Shown here piece after piece: positions 1 through 6,908 of a stretch of DNA of 23,441 bases. The DNA is taken from positions 1 through 23,441 of the forward strand of contig NZ_CALTWS010000014.1 in assembly GCF_943913055.1 (NCBI RefSeq), read 5' to 3'. Source of the DNA: an uncultured Brevundimonas sp. Its GTDB lineage: Bacteria; Pseudomonadota; Alphaproteobacteria; Caulobacterales; Caulobacteraceae. How positions within the stretch are numbered: the stretch's first letter is position 1; the number at the start of each line of letters is the position of its first letter. The notes below the pieces were generated by a model. That model saw only the letters and a list, made by a program, of their open reading frames with translations. It was not told where the DNA came from and ran no database searches. Made by a program: the position numbers and the translations under genes.

Positions 1-76
1 ATGTTGACGTCGCCGCCGTCGTCAATCTGATCTGCCTGCAGCTCATCCGCCGCCAGCACAGCGGCGACGTCAACAT
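1..76. repeat. 16-bp perfect inverted repeat inside the CDF gene
   Basis: Bases 1-16 (ATGTTGACGTCGCCGC) are the exact reverse complement of bases 61-76. The 44-bp spacer is coding. Both arms encode D-V stretches of the transporter, so the repeat may be a coincidence of codon choice; it also sits at the window edge, where I cannot see whether it extends. Confidence 0.6.
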
Positions 77-281
77 GAAGGCGGCCGAGACCTTCAGCTT
101 CAACGACTTCGCGTCCAACGGCGGCATCCTCGTCGCCGGCGGTCTGGTCCTCTGGCTCGACCAGGCCTGGCCCGACCTCGTCGTCGGCGTTCTCGTCGCG
201 GCGATCGCGATCAAGGGCGGCGTCGAGATTCTCCGCGACGCCAACGCCGCCTCCGACCACCCACAGGAACGCGCTTCATGA
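1..281 (+). CDS. Cation diffusion facilitator family transporter, C-terminal part (5' end outside window)
   Basis: The frame is open from base 3 to a stop at 279-281, so the true start lies upstream and only about 92 residues are visible. The residues are the end of a membrane transporter: a helix with N-L-I-C-L-Q-L, the loop G-D-V-N-M-K-A-A, a helix containing N-D-F-A-S-N-G-G, and a last helix reading L-V-V-G-V-L-V-A-A-I-A-I-K-G-G. This order matches helices 4 to 6 of the CDF family, where the N-D of helix 5 supplies a metal-binding Asp; the usual His of the HxxxD motif is Phe here. There is no cytoplasmic C-terminal domain, as in the short CDF subgroup. The stop overlaps the next gene's ATG as ATGA, so the two transporters are probably translationally coupled and handle divalent metals such as Zn, Cd or Co. 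An internal ATG at 75 is inside the protein and not a likely start. Confidence 0.85.
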   Translation, partial: VDVAAVVNLICLQLIRRQHSGDVNMKAAETFSFNDFASNGGILVAGGLVLWLDQAWPDLVVGVLVAAIAIKGGVEILRDANAASDHPQERAS

Positions 282-1189
282 CCAACCACGACCATTCCAA
301 CGGGCACGCTCACGACCACACCGCCGGGGCCAACGCCCGGCAGCTCACCATCGCCCTGGCGCTGACCGGGACCTTCCTGATCGTCGAGGTCATCGGCGGC
401 CTGGTGTTCAACAGCCTCGCCCTGCTGTCGGACGCCGCGCATATGTTCACCGACGCGGCGGCCCTCGCCATCGCGCTGTTGGCGATCAAGATCGGCCAGC
501 GGCCGGCGGATGAGAAACGCACCTTCGGCTACAGGCGGTTCGAGATCCTGGCGGCGGCGTTCAACGCCGTGCTGCTCTTCGTCGTCGCCGGTTACGTCCT
601 CTACGAGGGGATCAAGCGCATTCTGGATCCCGAGCCCGTCGGCTCGATCGGCATGCTGATCGTCGCCGCCGCCGGCCTGGTGATCAATCTGATCTCCATG
701 CGCATCCTGTCGAGCGGCAAGGATCGCAGCCTCAACGTCAAGGGCGCCTATCTCGAGGTCTGGGCGGACATGCTCGGCTCGCTCGGCGTCCTCGTCGCCG
801 CCGTCGTCATCACCGTGACGGACTGGCGCTGGGTCGATCCGATCGTCGCGATCGCCATCGGCCTGTGGGTCCTGCCCCGCACCTGGATCCTGCTGCGCGA
901 CACCACCCACATTCTGCTGGAGGGCGCCCCGCGCGGCGTGGCCCTGTCGGACGTGCGGGTCGCCATCCTCGCCACCCCCGGGGTCGCCAGCCTTCACGAC
1001 CTCCACGTCTGGGTTTCGGGCGCGGATCAGGCGAGCTGCACGGTTCACGTCGTGCTGTCGGAGGGCGCCGACGCCGATGCTGTCCGACAGGCCGTCGGCG
1101 ACATGCTCGAAGAGCGCTTCGACCTGCATCACACGACCGTCCAGACCGAGCTCGAGCCCTGCGGTGACGCCGGAGGTCTGCACGTATGA
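278..1189 (+). CDS. CzcD/DmeF-like cation diffusion facilitator (Zn/Co/Cd efflux)
   Basis: This 303-residue protein has the full CDF layout. The N-terminus is His-rich (H4, H6, H10, H12, H14), followed by six membrane helices (about 22-45, 50-72, 88-108, 122-143, 160-180, 186-205) and a cytoplasmic metal-binding fold (about 215-296). Helix 2 carries the site-forming H55-x3-D59. In helix 5 the partner motif is E160-x3-D164 rather than HxxxD, a variant that could shift metal preference. The protein would export divalent cations across the inner membrane against protons. The ATG overlaps the stop of the preceding transporter (ATGA), and a DUF305 gene follows, a combination typical of metal-resistance clusters. 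Whether the metal is Zn, Co or Cd cannot be decided from sequence alone. Confidence 0.93.
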   Translation: MTNHDHSNGHAHDHTAGANARQLTIALALTGTFLIVEVIGGLVFNSLALLSDAAHMFTDAAALAIALLAIKIGQRPADEKRTFGYRRFEILAAAFNAVLLFVVAGYVLYEGIKRILDPEPVGSIGMLIVAAAGLVINLISMRILSSGKDRSLNVKGAYLEVWADMLGSLGVLVAAVVITVTDWRWVDPIVAIAIGLWVLPRTWILLRDTTHILLEGAPRGVALSDVRVAILATPGVASLHDLHVWVSGADQASCTVHVVLSEGADADAVRQAVGDMLEERFDLHHTTVQTELEPCGDAGGLHV

Positions 1190-1271
1190 CCCGAAGCGAC
1201 GACCCAGCCCGGTCCGCCGCCATGAGGGGCGACGAGATCCAAACCCTTTTTCAAACTCAAAGGAAAACGCC

Positions 1272-1715
1272 ATGAAGCGCACCGGTTGGATCTCGGTGAT
1301 CGCGGTCTTCCTCGCCGTCGCCGCCTTCGCCTTCGGCATTCTGTCCCGTCGAGGCGCCCCCGACGCCTCCGCCCCGCCGCCGGTCGAGGCGCGAGCGATT
1401 GATGGGCACGCCGGCCACGAGGGCGCGCCCTCGGATACGCCGTCGACCCGCGCCTATCGGGAGGCCGCCGACCGCATGCACCAGGCAATGAACATCGACT
1501 ACTCCGGCGACGCCGACATCGACTTCCTGCGCGGCATGATCGCCCACCACGAAGGCGCGATCGCCATGGCCAGGATCGCCGTGGAGGAGGGCGAGGCGGA
1601 TGACGTGCGCGGCCTGGCGCAGGAGATCATCCGCGCCCAGGAAGCCGAAATTTTGCGGATGCGGATCATGCTGGCGCGGCACGAGGACGCGCCCGCCGAT
1701 CCTGCACGGCCCTGA
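1272..1715 (+). CDS. DUF305 family membrane-anchored periplasmic protein
   Basis: The start at 1272 is chosen because AAGGA (1260-1264) lies 7 bases upstream; the frame runs further upstream without another good start. The product has 147 residues: an N-terminal hydrophobic segment (about 5-25) that is a signal anchor, a linker with G-H-A-G-H, and a helical DUF305 domain (about 60-140). The hallmark I-A-H-H-E-G-A-I-A-M-A-R (90-101, with H92, H93, E94) is intact, as is the later Q-E-x-E-I. DUF305 proteins are often found with copper and other metal-resistance genes, and some bind copper; that role is family knowledge. It sits between a CDF exporter (82-bp gap) and a small membrane protein (4-bp gap). 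Confidence 0.9.
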   Translation: MKRTGWISVIAVFLAVAAFAFGILSRRGAPDASAPPPVEARAIDGHAGHEGAPSDTPSTRAYREAADRMHQAMNIDYSGDADIDFLRGMIAHHEGAIAMARIAVEEGEADDVRGLAQEIIRAQEAEILRMRIMLARHEDAPADPARP

Positions 1716-1719
1716 CCTC

Positions 1720-2130
1720 ATGGCCGGCAAGCGCTTCACGGTCCGCAGCCGCAGCATCCGCTGGCGCGAAGGGCGCTACAAGGGCCGCCGCGGCGCGAGC
1801 CCGCGCCCGCCGCCGAAACCCCGGCCGGTGCTCGATGTCGTGATCGTCGTCGGCGCCAGCCTGATCGCGGCCTTCGTCGTCCTGTGCATGGCCTTCTCCC
1901 TGCTCGGCGCATACGGAACGCCGCTCTACATCGGCTATGGCGTGATGATGAGCCTGGTGACGGGCGGCTGTCTGGTGTTCGGTCCCCGCGACCGGGCCGG
2001 ATTGATGATCGCCGGTGGGCTCGGCGTGCTTTGCGTCGCCGGAACCCTTATCCTGTACGGGGTGCGGGCGGACGTGCACTACCATCCTCACGCCAACGAA
2101 CGCCCCGCCGCCACAGGGAAGCGCGAATGA
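1720..2130 (+). CDS. Small membrane protein of unknown function
   Basis: I do not recognise a family. The 136-residue product begins with a strongly basic stretch (about 8-36, rich in Arg and Pro), then three hydrophobic segments (about 38-64, 69-87, 93-113) and a short hydrophilic tail containing H-Y-H-P-H. The positive N-terminus predicts a cytoplasmic start. ATG 1720 lies 4 bases after the DUF305 stop, and the stop codon overlaps the next ATG (ATGA at 2127-2130), so this is clearly an operon member. The His-containing tail would be compatible with metal contact, but that is speculation. A longer upstream extension of the frame overlaps the DUF305 gene and is not supported. Confidence 0.75.
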   Translation: MAGKRFTVRSRSIRWREGRYKGRRGASPRPPPKPRPVLDVVIVVGASLIAAFVVLCMAFSLLGAYGTPLYIGYGVMMSLVTGGCLVFGPRDRAGLMIAGGLGVLCVAGTLILYGVRADVHYHPHANERPAATGKRE

Positions 2131-3257
2131 CGATCAGCTCCGGTGTGGAAGGTCAGGCCCGCCGCCCCGCGCGCATCGCACGCGGCGGCTGGCTGGACGT
2201 GCTGCGGTTCGCCGCCGGATCGCTGATCATCCTCTACCACTTCCGGGAAGCGGCCCCGCTGCCGCTCGGACAGATCCATCCGGTGTTCGACCGGGGGTTC
2301 CTGCTCACCGACTTCTTCATCATCGACTCCGGCTATGTGCTGGCCCGGATCTACGGCGAGCGCCTGGCCTCGGGCGGGATGGACGTCAGGACCTACGCCC
2401 GGCAGCGGCTGCTGCGCGTGTTCCCGGCCCATCTGGCCGTGATCGCCGGTCTCGCGGCCCTCGTCGCGGCCGCCGCGTTGGCCGGAGTCCGACCGAGCAA
2501 TCCCCAATGGTTCGACTGGAGCCAGTTGCCCGCCCAGGCTTTGCTCGTGCAGGCCTACGGCGTGCCGGGCGGTGTCGGCTGGAACGCGCCGACCTGGACG
2601 CTGTCGGCCCTGATCGGCTGCTATCTGCTCCTGCCATGGATCTGCCGGGCGCTCTGGCGCCGGCCCTGGGCCGTGGCCGCGGTCGCGGTCGCCCTGCTTT
2701 TCGCCGCCGACGTCGCCAGCCGCGTCTGGCTGGGTGACCCGGTCTATCGCCTTCCGCTGCGGTTCGGGTTCCTCCGCGCCTTTCCGCTCTTCCTGCTGGG
2801 CGTGGCCGCCGCTGTGGTCGGTGCGCGGGTCTACGTGCGCCCGGCGGTGGCGGGCGCCCTGGGATTGGGCGCCTTCGGTGCGCTGGCGCTCCTGCAGTCG
2901 GCGGGGCCCTTCGGTCTGGCCTCCCTTCTTCTAATGACCCTCATCATCTGGGCGGCCGGAGCCTTGCCCGTGGTGCGCCCGTCGCGCCTGATCGAACATC
3001 TCGGCCTGATGTCGTTCGCGATGTTCCTCACCAATGAGGTGACCCGCATCGTCTGGTTCGGTGCTTTCGACGCCGTCGGTCAGTCGGACTGGTCCGTCGG
3101 GATGCGCTGGACCGTCTGGGCCGCCGGTCTGGCGGCGGCGTTCATGGGGGCGGCGGCGTTCCGGTATGGGTTCGACCGGCCGGTCCAGGCCTGGTTGAAC
3201 CCGCCGAGGCCCGCGACGCCTGCGCCGGGGGTCAGCGCGGATCGGCCGGTGGCCTAG
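2127..3257 (+). CDS. Acyltransferase-3 (OafA/YrhL-type) integral membrane protein
   Basis: The 376-residue protein has about ten membrane helices. It carries the family signature near the start: G-W-L-D-V-L-R-F-A-A-G followed by L-Y-H-F (about 21-41), where D, R and the catalytic-type His are retained. A second signature, R-Q-R-L-L-R-V-F-P-A-H, lies near residue 92. The family's P-x-W-(S/T)-L-S segment is present as P-T-W-T-L-S, but the acidic residue normally following it is replaced by A-L-I-G. Members transfer acyl groups, usually acetyl, to sugars or lipids of the cell surface. The start at 2127 overlaps the preceding stop, so the gene is coupled to the metal operon; why an envelope acylase should sit there is unknown. 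The gene ends 2 bases before a convergent stop, with no terminator visible between. Confidence 0.88.
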   Translation: MTISSGVEGQARRPARIARGGWLDVLRFAAGSLIILYHFREAAPLPLGQIHPVFDRGFLLTDFFIIDSGYVLARIYGERLASGGMDVRTYARQRLLRVFPAHLAVIAGLAALVAAAALAGVRPSNPQWFDWSQLPAQALLVQAYGVPGGVGWNAPTWTLSALIGCYLLLPWICRALWRRPWAVAAVAVALLFAADVASRVWLGDPVYRLPLRFGFLRAFPLFLLGVAAAVVGARVYVRPAVAGALGLGAFGALALLQSAGPFGLASLLLMTLIIWAAGALPVVRPSRLIEHLGLMSFAMFLTNEVTRIVWFGAFDAVGQSDWSVGMRWTVWAAGLAAAFMGAAAFRYGFDRPVQAWLNPPRPATPAPGVSADRPVA

Positions 3258-3259
3258 GG

Positions 3260-3859
3260 TCAGGGCCCCGCGCTCGCCAAGGCGTCCAGATAGCCGTCGC
3301 AGCCGGTGAAATAGCCGTCTACGCCCTCCATCACATTGGCAAGGACGGAGAGGTCCATATAGCCGTGGGCCAGCTCGATCGGCCGCCCCTGGGTGTCGAC
3401 CGGATATCGGAACGAGAATGAGCCGGGATCGACGGTCGCGAACTCCGCGACGAGCCTGCCGACCGCAGCGGTCGCGCCGTCCTCGTCGTCGCTCCCGAAC
3501 GCCTGGAGCACCGCCTCGAACTGCGACCACAGTTTGGTGAGGTCGTGAGACTTCCAGATGGGATCAACGCCGACGGTCCGGCCGTAGGTCGAGATCAGAT
3601 ACTTCAGGGAGAGTTCGAGGAATTGGCGGTAGTTGAAGATGATCGGGAAGACGAGGGTGTCGCGATCGGCCGTCTCCTCGACGGCCTGTTTGACCAGACT
3701 GTCCGCCGCCCGCTTGTAGCCGGTCAGCATCAGCACCATTCGGCTGTGCGGATGCTCAGCCAACACGGCGTTCCCGTCCCACCGGGCCGAGACCTGAAAA
3801 AGTCTGTCGTCCGCCTTCGGCCATCGGAAGGGGCGTTGCATCAGGTCATCAAAGCTCAT
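3260..3859 (-). CDS. Helical protein resembling HEPN-type proteins, function unknown
   Basis: The start is placed at 3859 because GGAGAG stands 9 bases upstream; earlier in-frame starts run into the divergent gene. The product has 199 residues and is mostly helical. The segment F-N-Y-R-Q-F-L-E-L-S-L-K-Y-L-I (about 74-88), then H-D-L-T-K-L-W-S-Q-F about 20 residues later, is the pattern of HEPN-like helical bundles in which an R/E/K-bearing helix is followed by a conserved H-(D/N)-L-x-x-L. The later F-S-F-R-Y-P-V-D motif recurs in such proteins from memory. No R-x4-6-H nuclease motif is visible, so catalytic activity is doubtful. It is divergent from the next gene, with only 37 bp between starts. 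The domain assignment is tentative. Confidence 0.7.
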   Translation of the reverse strand: MSFDDLMQRPFRWPKADDRLFQVSARWDGNAVLAEHPHSRMVLMLTGYKRAADSLVKQAVEETADRDTLVFPIIFNYRQFLELSLKYLISTYGRTVGVDPIWKSHDLTKLWSQFEAVLQAFGSDDEDGATAAVGRLVAEFATVDPGSFSFRYPVDTQGRPIELAHGYMDLSVLANVMEGVDGYFTGCDGYLDALASAGP

Positions 3860-3896
3860 GGGTTCGCTCTCCGGATCACCGCGTCCATATAGGGTC

Positions 3897-5288
3897 ATGA
3901 AGTTGATCCCACAGACGATGTTCGACGTCTTCGCGCTCGCCCTGCCGCGGGGCCACGGTTTTGGCGACCGCCCGCCCATTGGCGCGTGGGGCGACGCAGC
4001 GGGGATGGTGTGCGGCATCGTCACCCAGAAGACGGAGGACGGTTCGCTCGGGATCATCGCCATGCGACGCCGCGTTGATCACGTCTGGACGGTGACCGGG
4101 GAGGAGATCGGCTTTGCGAGCCTTGAGGACGCCAAGGCCCGCCTCGAGCTCCTTTTGCGCATCGGCGCGCCCTCAGAGCCTCTCCCGCCCAACACCGCGC
4201 CACGGCCTCCGCTACACGATCTCAAGGGTCGGACGCCCGGCGATCAGTTCTCGGTTCTCCTGCGATCCACGCACCATCTCGCCGCATGGGTCCTGAACCA
4301 GCTCTATCTCGCCTTGCCCAATCCGGACCGGAACTGGGCGGGCGACTGCCAGACCCGGAACTTCCACACGCGGATGTGGGAGGCTCAGCTGCTCGCGGCC
4401 TTCCGCGAGCAGGGGCTTCTCGTCAGTCAACCTGTGGACTCCCCGGACTTCCATATCCAGAACCCATTGGGCGGAGAGGCCTGGGTCGAAGCGGTGACCG
4501 CCAACCCCGAGGTGCCGTTCGAGCACGTCAACGCGCCGAGAAGCGCGCCGCCGACTGAGCGAGACGCGCTGTTCTTCGGACCGGCGGCTGTTCGGTTCGC
4601 CAAGACCCTCGGCAGCAAGCTGCAGCGCGGCTACGATCGGATGCCGCACGTCACGGGCAAGCCGTTCATGCTGGCGGTCGCGGACTTCCATGCGCCCGCG
4701 TCGATGCTCTGGAGCCGCGAAGGCCTGATCGGCTACCTCTACGGCGAAGGGGCGGAGGTGGCCGACGACGGCGGGCGCAAGGTGGCGCGGACCACCAGGG
4801 CGGCGCACCTGCAGGGGCCGTCGGCCTTTCCCGCCGGACTGTTCGCCAACGCCGACCACGCCGAGCTGTCCGCCGTCATCTTCTCCAACGCCTGCGCCAT
4901 CTCGAAGCTAAACCGGGTGATGGTTTCCGCTGGAGCCGAGGCCAAGGGGCTGCGTTACAGCCGCATCGGGCGCTTCTTCGATCGGCGGCCGGGGGCTCTG
5001 GAGGGCGAGCCCTTCTGTCTTGACGTCGCGAGTCCGGAGTACCGCAGGCTCTGGCCCCAAGGCTATGAACCCTGGTCGGCGGAGATGGAAGTGTTCCACA
5101 ATCCCTACGCCCGACACCCGGTCCCGCACGCCCTTCTGCCGGAAGCGACCCACTGGTTCGAACAGGACGGCGAGCGGGTGTGCACGTCCTTCTACGAGAC
5201 CTCCGTCCTCTGGTCGGAGACCCATATCACGGACCTGGACCAGCCTGCCCCGCGCCTTGAGGACTTCCTTCGCCCGGCCGCCCCGTAG
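3897..5288 (+). CDS. Large hypothetical protein with possible PD-(D/E)XK-like core
   Basis: I do not recognise a named family with certainty. The 463-residue protein has an N-terminal region of about 90 residues, then a Pro-rich linker. A segment follows where W-E-A-Q-L-L-A-A-F (E162), S-P-D-F-H-I (D184) and W-V-E-A-V-T-A (E198) are spaced as in restriction-endonuclease-like folds: helix Glu, strand Asp, strand E-x-V in place of E-x-K. Similar N-F/W-E/S-P-D-F/E-A-V arrangements occur in accessory proteins of unknown role. The missing Lys argues for a variant or inactive site. The start 3897 is used because homology-like sequence begins soon after; there is no clear ribosome binding site, and 3858 or 3918 are alternatives. 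The 44-bp gap to the convergent neighbour holds only two short GC hairpins and no T-run. Confidence 0.75.
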   Translation: MKLIPQTMFDVFALALPRGHGFGDRPPIGAWGDAAGMVCGIVTQKTEDGSLGIIAMRRRVDHVWTVTGEEIGFASLEDAKARLELLLRIGAPSEPLPPNTAPRPPLHDLKGRTPGDQFSVLLRSTHHLAAWVLNQLYLALPNPDRNWAGDCQTRNFHTRMWEAQLLAAFREQGLLVSQPVDSPDFHIQNPLGGEAWVEAVTANPEVPFEHVNAPRSAPPTERDALFFGPAAVRFAKTLGSKLQRGYDRMPHVTGKPFMLAVADFHAPASMLWSREGLIGYLYGEGAEVADDGGRKVARTTRAAHLQGPSAFPAGLFANADHAELSAVIFSNACAISKLNRVMVSAGAEAKGLRYSRIGRFFDRRPGALEGEPFCLDVASPEYRRLWPQGYEPWSAEMEVFHNPYARHPVPHALLPEATHWFEQDGERVCTSFYETSVLWSETHITDLDQPAPRLEDFLRPAAP

Positions 5289-5332
5289 CGCAAGAGCGCG
5301 GTTGGCGCCGCCGCGTGCGCCGGAACTGGTCG

Positions 5333-6592
5333 TCAGGCCGCCGAGCGCATGAGAATGTCAGGGAACAGTGCGTGGACGATGCGGCCCTCCACGGAGCCTT
5401 GGGTGATCTGGGGAGAGGTGAGGGAGGCCCGGAGCTTGCGCGCGACGCTCGGCTTCTGCAGAGCCGCCAACTGATCGGTCGCTCCGGCCACACGCCGGAT
5501 CAGCCCCGCGAACTTGTGGCGCTCCTCGCTGTTGCTGAAGAAGGTGTTGAGCATCTCGACCAAGTTGCTCTGCTTGGTCGCCACAGGCTGCCGCAGCTCC
5601 AGCGACAGGATCAGGCTGACGAGCACCGGGATCTGCAGGGTGTCGAGGTCGCGGGGCTCCACCCCCGTGAGGGCGACGCGTTCCACCAGCTCCTTCAGCA
5701 GGTCCTGCCGGGCCTGCCAAGGAAGGTGCCCTTCCACGACGGCCTCTCGCCATCGACGCAGATAGTCGACGTTCCAGGGCGCGACGGCGTAGGGCAAGCC
5801 CGAGGCGGGCCATTGCAGATCAGACAGGGCGAAGATCGCGGACCGCCAGTCGCGCCCGTCCTCCCAATGGCAGCGCACGAGGAAGCGGCCTTCCTCGCGC
5901 GATCGGGCCAGGACCTCTTCGTCGAGCGAGAACAGGTTCTTGTTGTGCGAATAGAAGATGTCGAGAAACGCCGTCAAAAGCAGCCGGCGAGGAACGGGCT
6001 GGAACTTCCACGTCAGCCAGAGCAGGTGGTAACCCTCTCGCCCGTAGAAATGCTCTCGGCTGTCGATGATCGGCAGTTGCGTGCTTGAGAGCTGGATCTC
6101 CAGCGCCAGGTTTCGGCCGTTATTGACCGCTCGCACGTCGGGCCGTCTGTGGCCAGTCTCGCCTCTCAGATACTCGTCGATATGGATTGAGCTGGCCTCC
6201 GTCGCCGAATCGATGGCGAGAATCTCCCCGACCTGATGTTTGAGCCAGCTGTGGAGAGGGCTCTCCTGCGCGCCCTGAAACTGGGCGGCGCTGCGCTGAT
6301 CGACCGTGGCGGGGTCCCCTGTCCACCAGGGGCAGGTCGTCGGCGCACCCTTGTGGTGACGCCAGTAGGGCAGGCGGGTGCGCGCTTCCTTTGGCGCATA
6401 GACGCCGTGGCCGCATTGCTCGCAGACAAAGGCGGCCGCCCCTTCGCGGCGGGCGGCCGCGGCGTTGCGGCGGATCTTCTGGTAGCGGTCGGGATCGATG
6501 GCGAGAAGCTGGTCGCTGGTGATGGTCGCGCCGGTCGACAGGTCGGTGACCCGTTCCAACGTCCTTTGCGGCTTCCTGACCGTTGCGACCAT
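5333..6592 (-). CDS. CoiA-like / DUF6035-type nuclease-like protein with Cys/His metal site
   Basis: Start 6592 is preferred over 6655 because GGAGAGG lies just upstream. The product has 419 residues. Residues 57-60 form C-x2-C, followed by W-R-H-H (77-80) and C87-P-W-W, a likely zinc-binding module. The next region has the sequence H-S-W-L-K (about 114-118), R-R-P-D (149-152) and L-E-I-Q (164-167), which is the D...E-x-Q signature of the PD-(D/E)XK fold in CoiA-related proteins. A helical C-terminal half follows. CoiA-like proteins are linked to competence and DNA processing, and many copies sit on mobile elements. This one has no competence genes nearby, so a role in competence is not indicated; handling of incoming or damaged DNA is inference. 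Confidence 0.8.
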   Translation of the reverse strand: MVATVRKPQRTLERVTDLSTGATITSDQLLAIDPDRYQKIRRNAAAARREGAAAFVCEQCGHGVYAPKEARTRLPYWRHHKGAPTTCPWWTGDPATVDQRSAAQFQGAQESPLHSWLKHQVGEILAIDSATEASSIHIDEYLRGETGHRRPDVRAVNNGRNLALEIQLSSTQLPIIDSREHFYGREGYHLLWLTWKFQPVPRRLLLTAFLDIFYSHNKNLFSLDEEVLARSREEGRFLVRCHWEDGRDWRSAIFALSDLQWPASGLPYAVAPWNVDYLRRWREAVVEGHLPWQARQDLLKELVERVALTGVEPRDLDTLQIPVLVSLILSLELRQPVATKQSNLVEMLNTFFSNSEERHKFAGLIRRVAGATDQLAALQKPSVARKLRASLTSPQITQGSVEGRIVHALFPDILMRSAA

Positions 6593-6688
6593 GTCCTCTC
6601 CGTGTTCCCAGTATGTTCGCTGCGTGATTCCGCGCAAGGGCGATCGGATCGTCATCGGTCGGAAGCGCTAGGGGCTCCGCCCCCGCGC

Positions 6689-6825
6689 GGGCCAGGGTGA
6701 AGCGGCTACGCCGCCGGACCGGCCGGTCTCCCCGACCTTCCGCGCCGGCGAAGGCGCGATCCCCGGAATAACGGGCAGGCTTGTGCAGGTCGGGCGATCC
6801 CCCTCCGGCCGGTCCGCCCTGGCCC
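6689..6825. repeat. Interrupted inverted repeat upstream of the ParB-like gene
   Basis: Three pairs of arms are nested around one centre: GGGCCAGGG (6689-6697) with CCCTGGCCC (6817-6825); CGGACCGGCCGG (6715-6726) with CCGGCCGGTCCG (6805-6816); and CCCGACCT (6731-6738) with AGGTCGGG (6787-6794). On the right the first two arms are contiguous; on the left 17 bases separate them. It could be a binding region for the ParB-like protein, a structured leader, or a dispersed intergenic repeat. Confidence 0.75.
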
Positions 6826-6893
6826 TTGCTACCCCGGTCTCGCCGACGGGCAGGGTTTCAGGCGCGCAGTTCGCGTGCCTGCAACCCTTGCCC

Positions 6894-6901
6894 AAAGGAG
6901 G
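6894..6901 (+). promoter_or_regulatory. Strong Shine-Dalgarno of the ParB-like gene
   Basis: AAAGGAGG stands 7 bases before ATG 6909 and decides the start of the ParB-like gene against in-frame starts further upstream. Confidence 0.85.
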
Positions 6902-6908
6902 CAGAGAC

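Larger units (their letters stand above)
6593..6908. other. 316-bp intergenic region between divergent genes
   Basis: No gene is supported here. The region must hold the promoters of the CoiA-like gene (leftward) and of the ParB-like gene (rightward). It contains a compound inverted repeat (6689-6825), a separate small hairpin GGGG-CTCC-GCCCC (6671-6683) and the ParB Shine-Dalgarno. An open frame crosses it in phase with parB, but its codons have no resemblance to the ParB family and the real start has an unambiguous ribosome binding site. Confidence 0.7.

Noticed and set aside
1..76. 16-bp inverted repeat at the window edge as a mobile-element end
   Set aside because: Both arms are in frame inside an intact transporter coding sequence and no transposase or target duplication is visible.
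5289..5332. Bidirectional terminator between the convergent genes
   Set aside because: Only short GC stems (GCGC-AAGA-GCGC and GGCGC/GCGCC) with no T-run; too weak to call.
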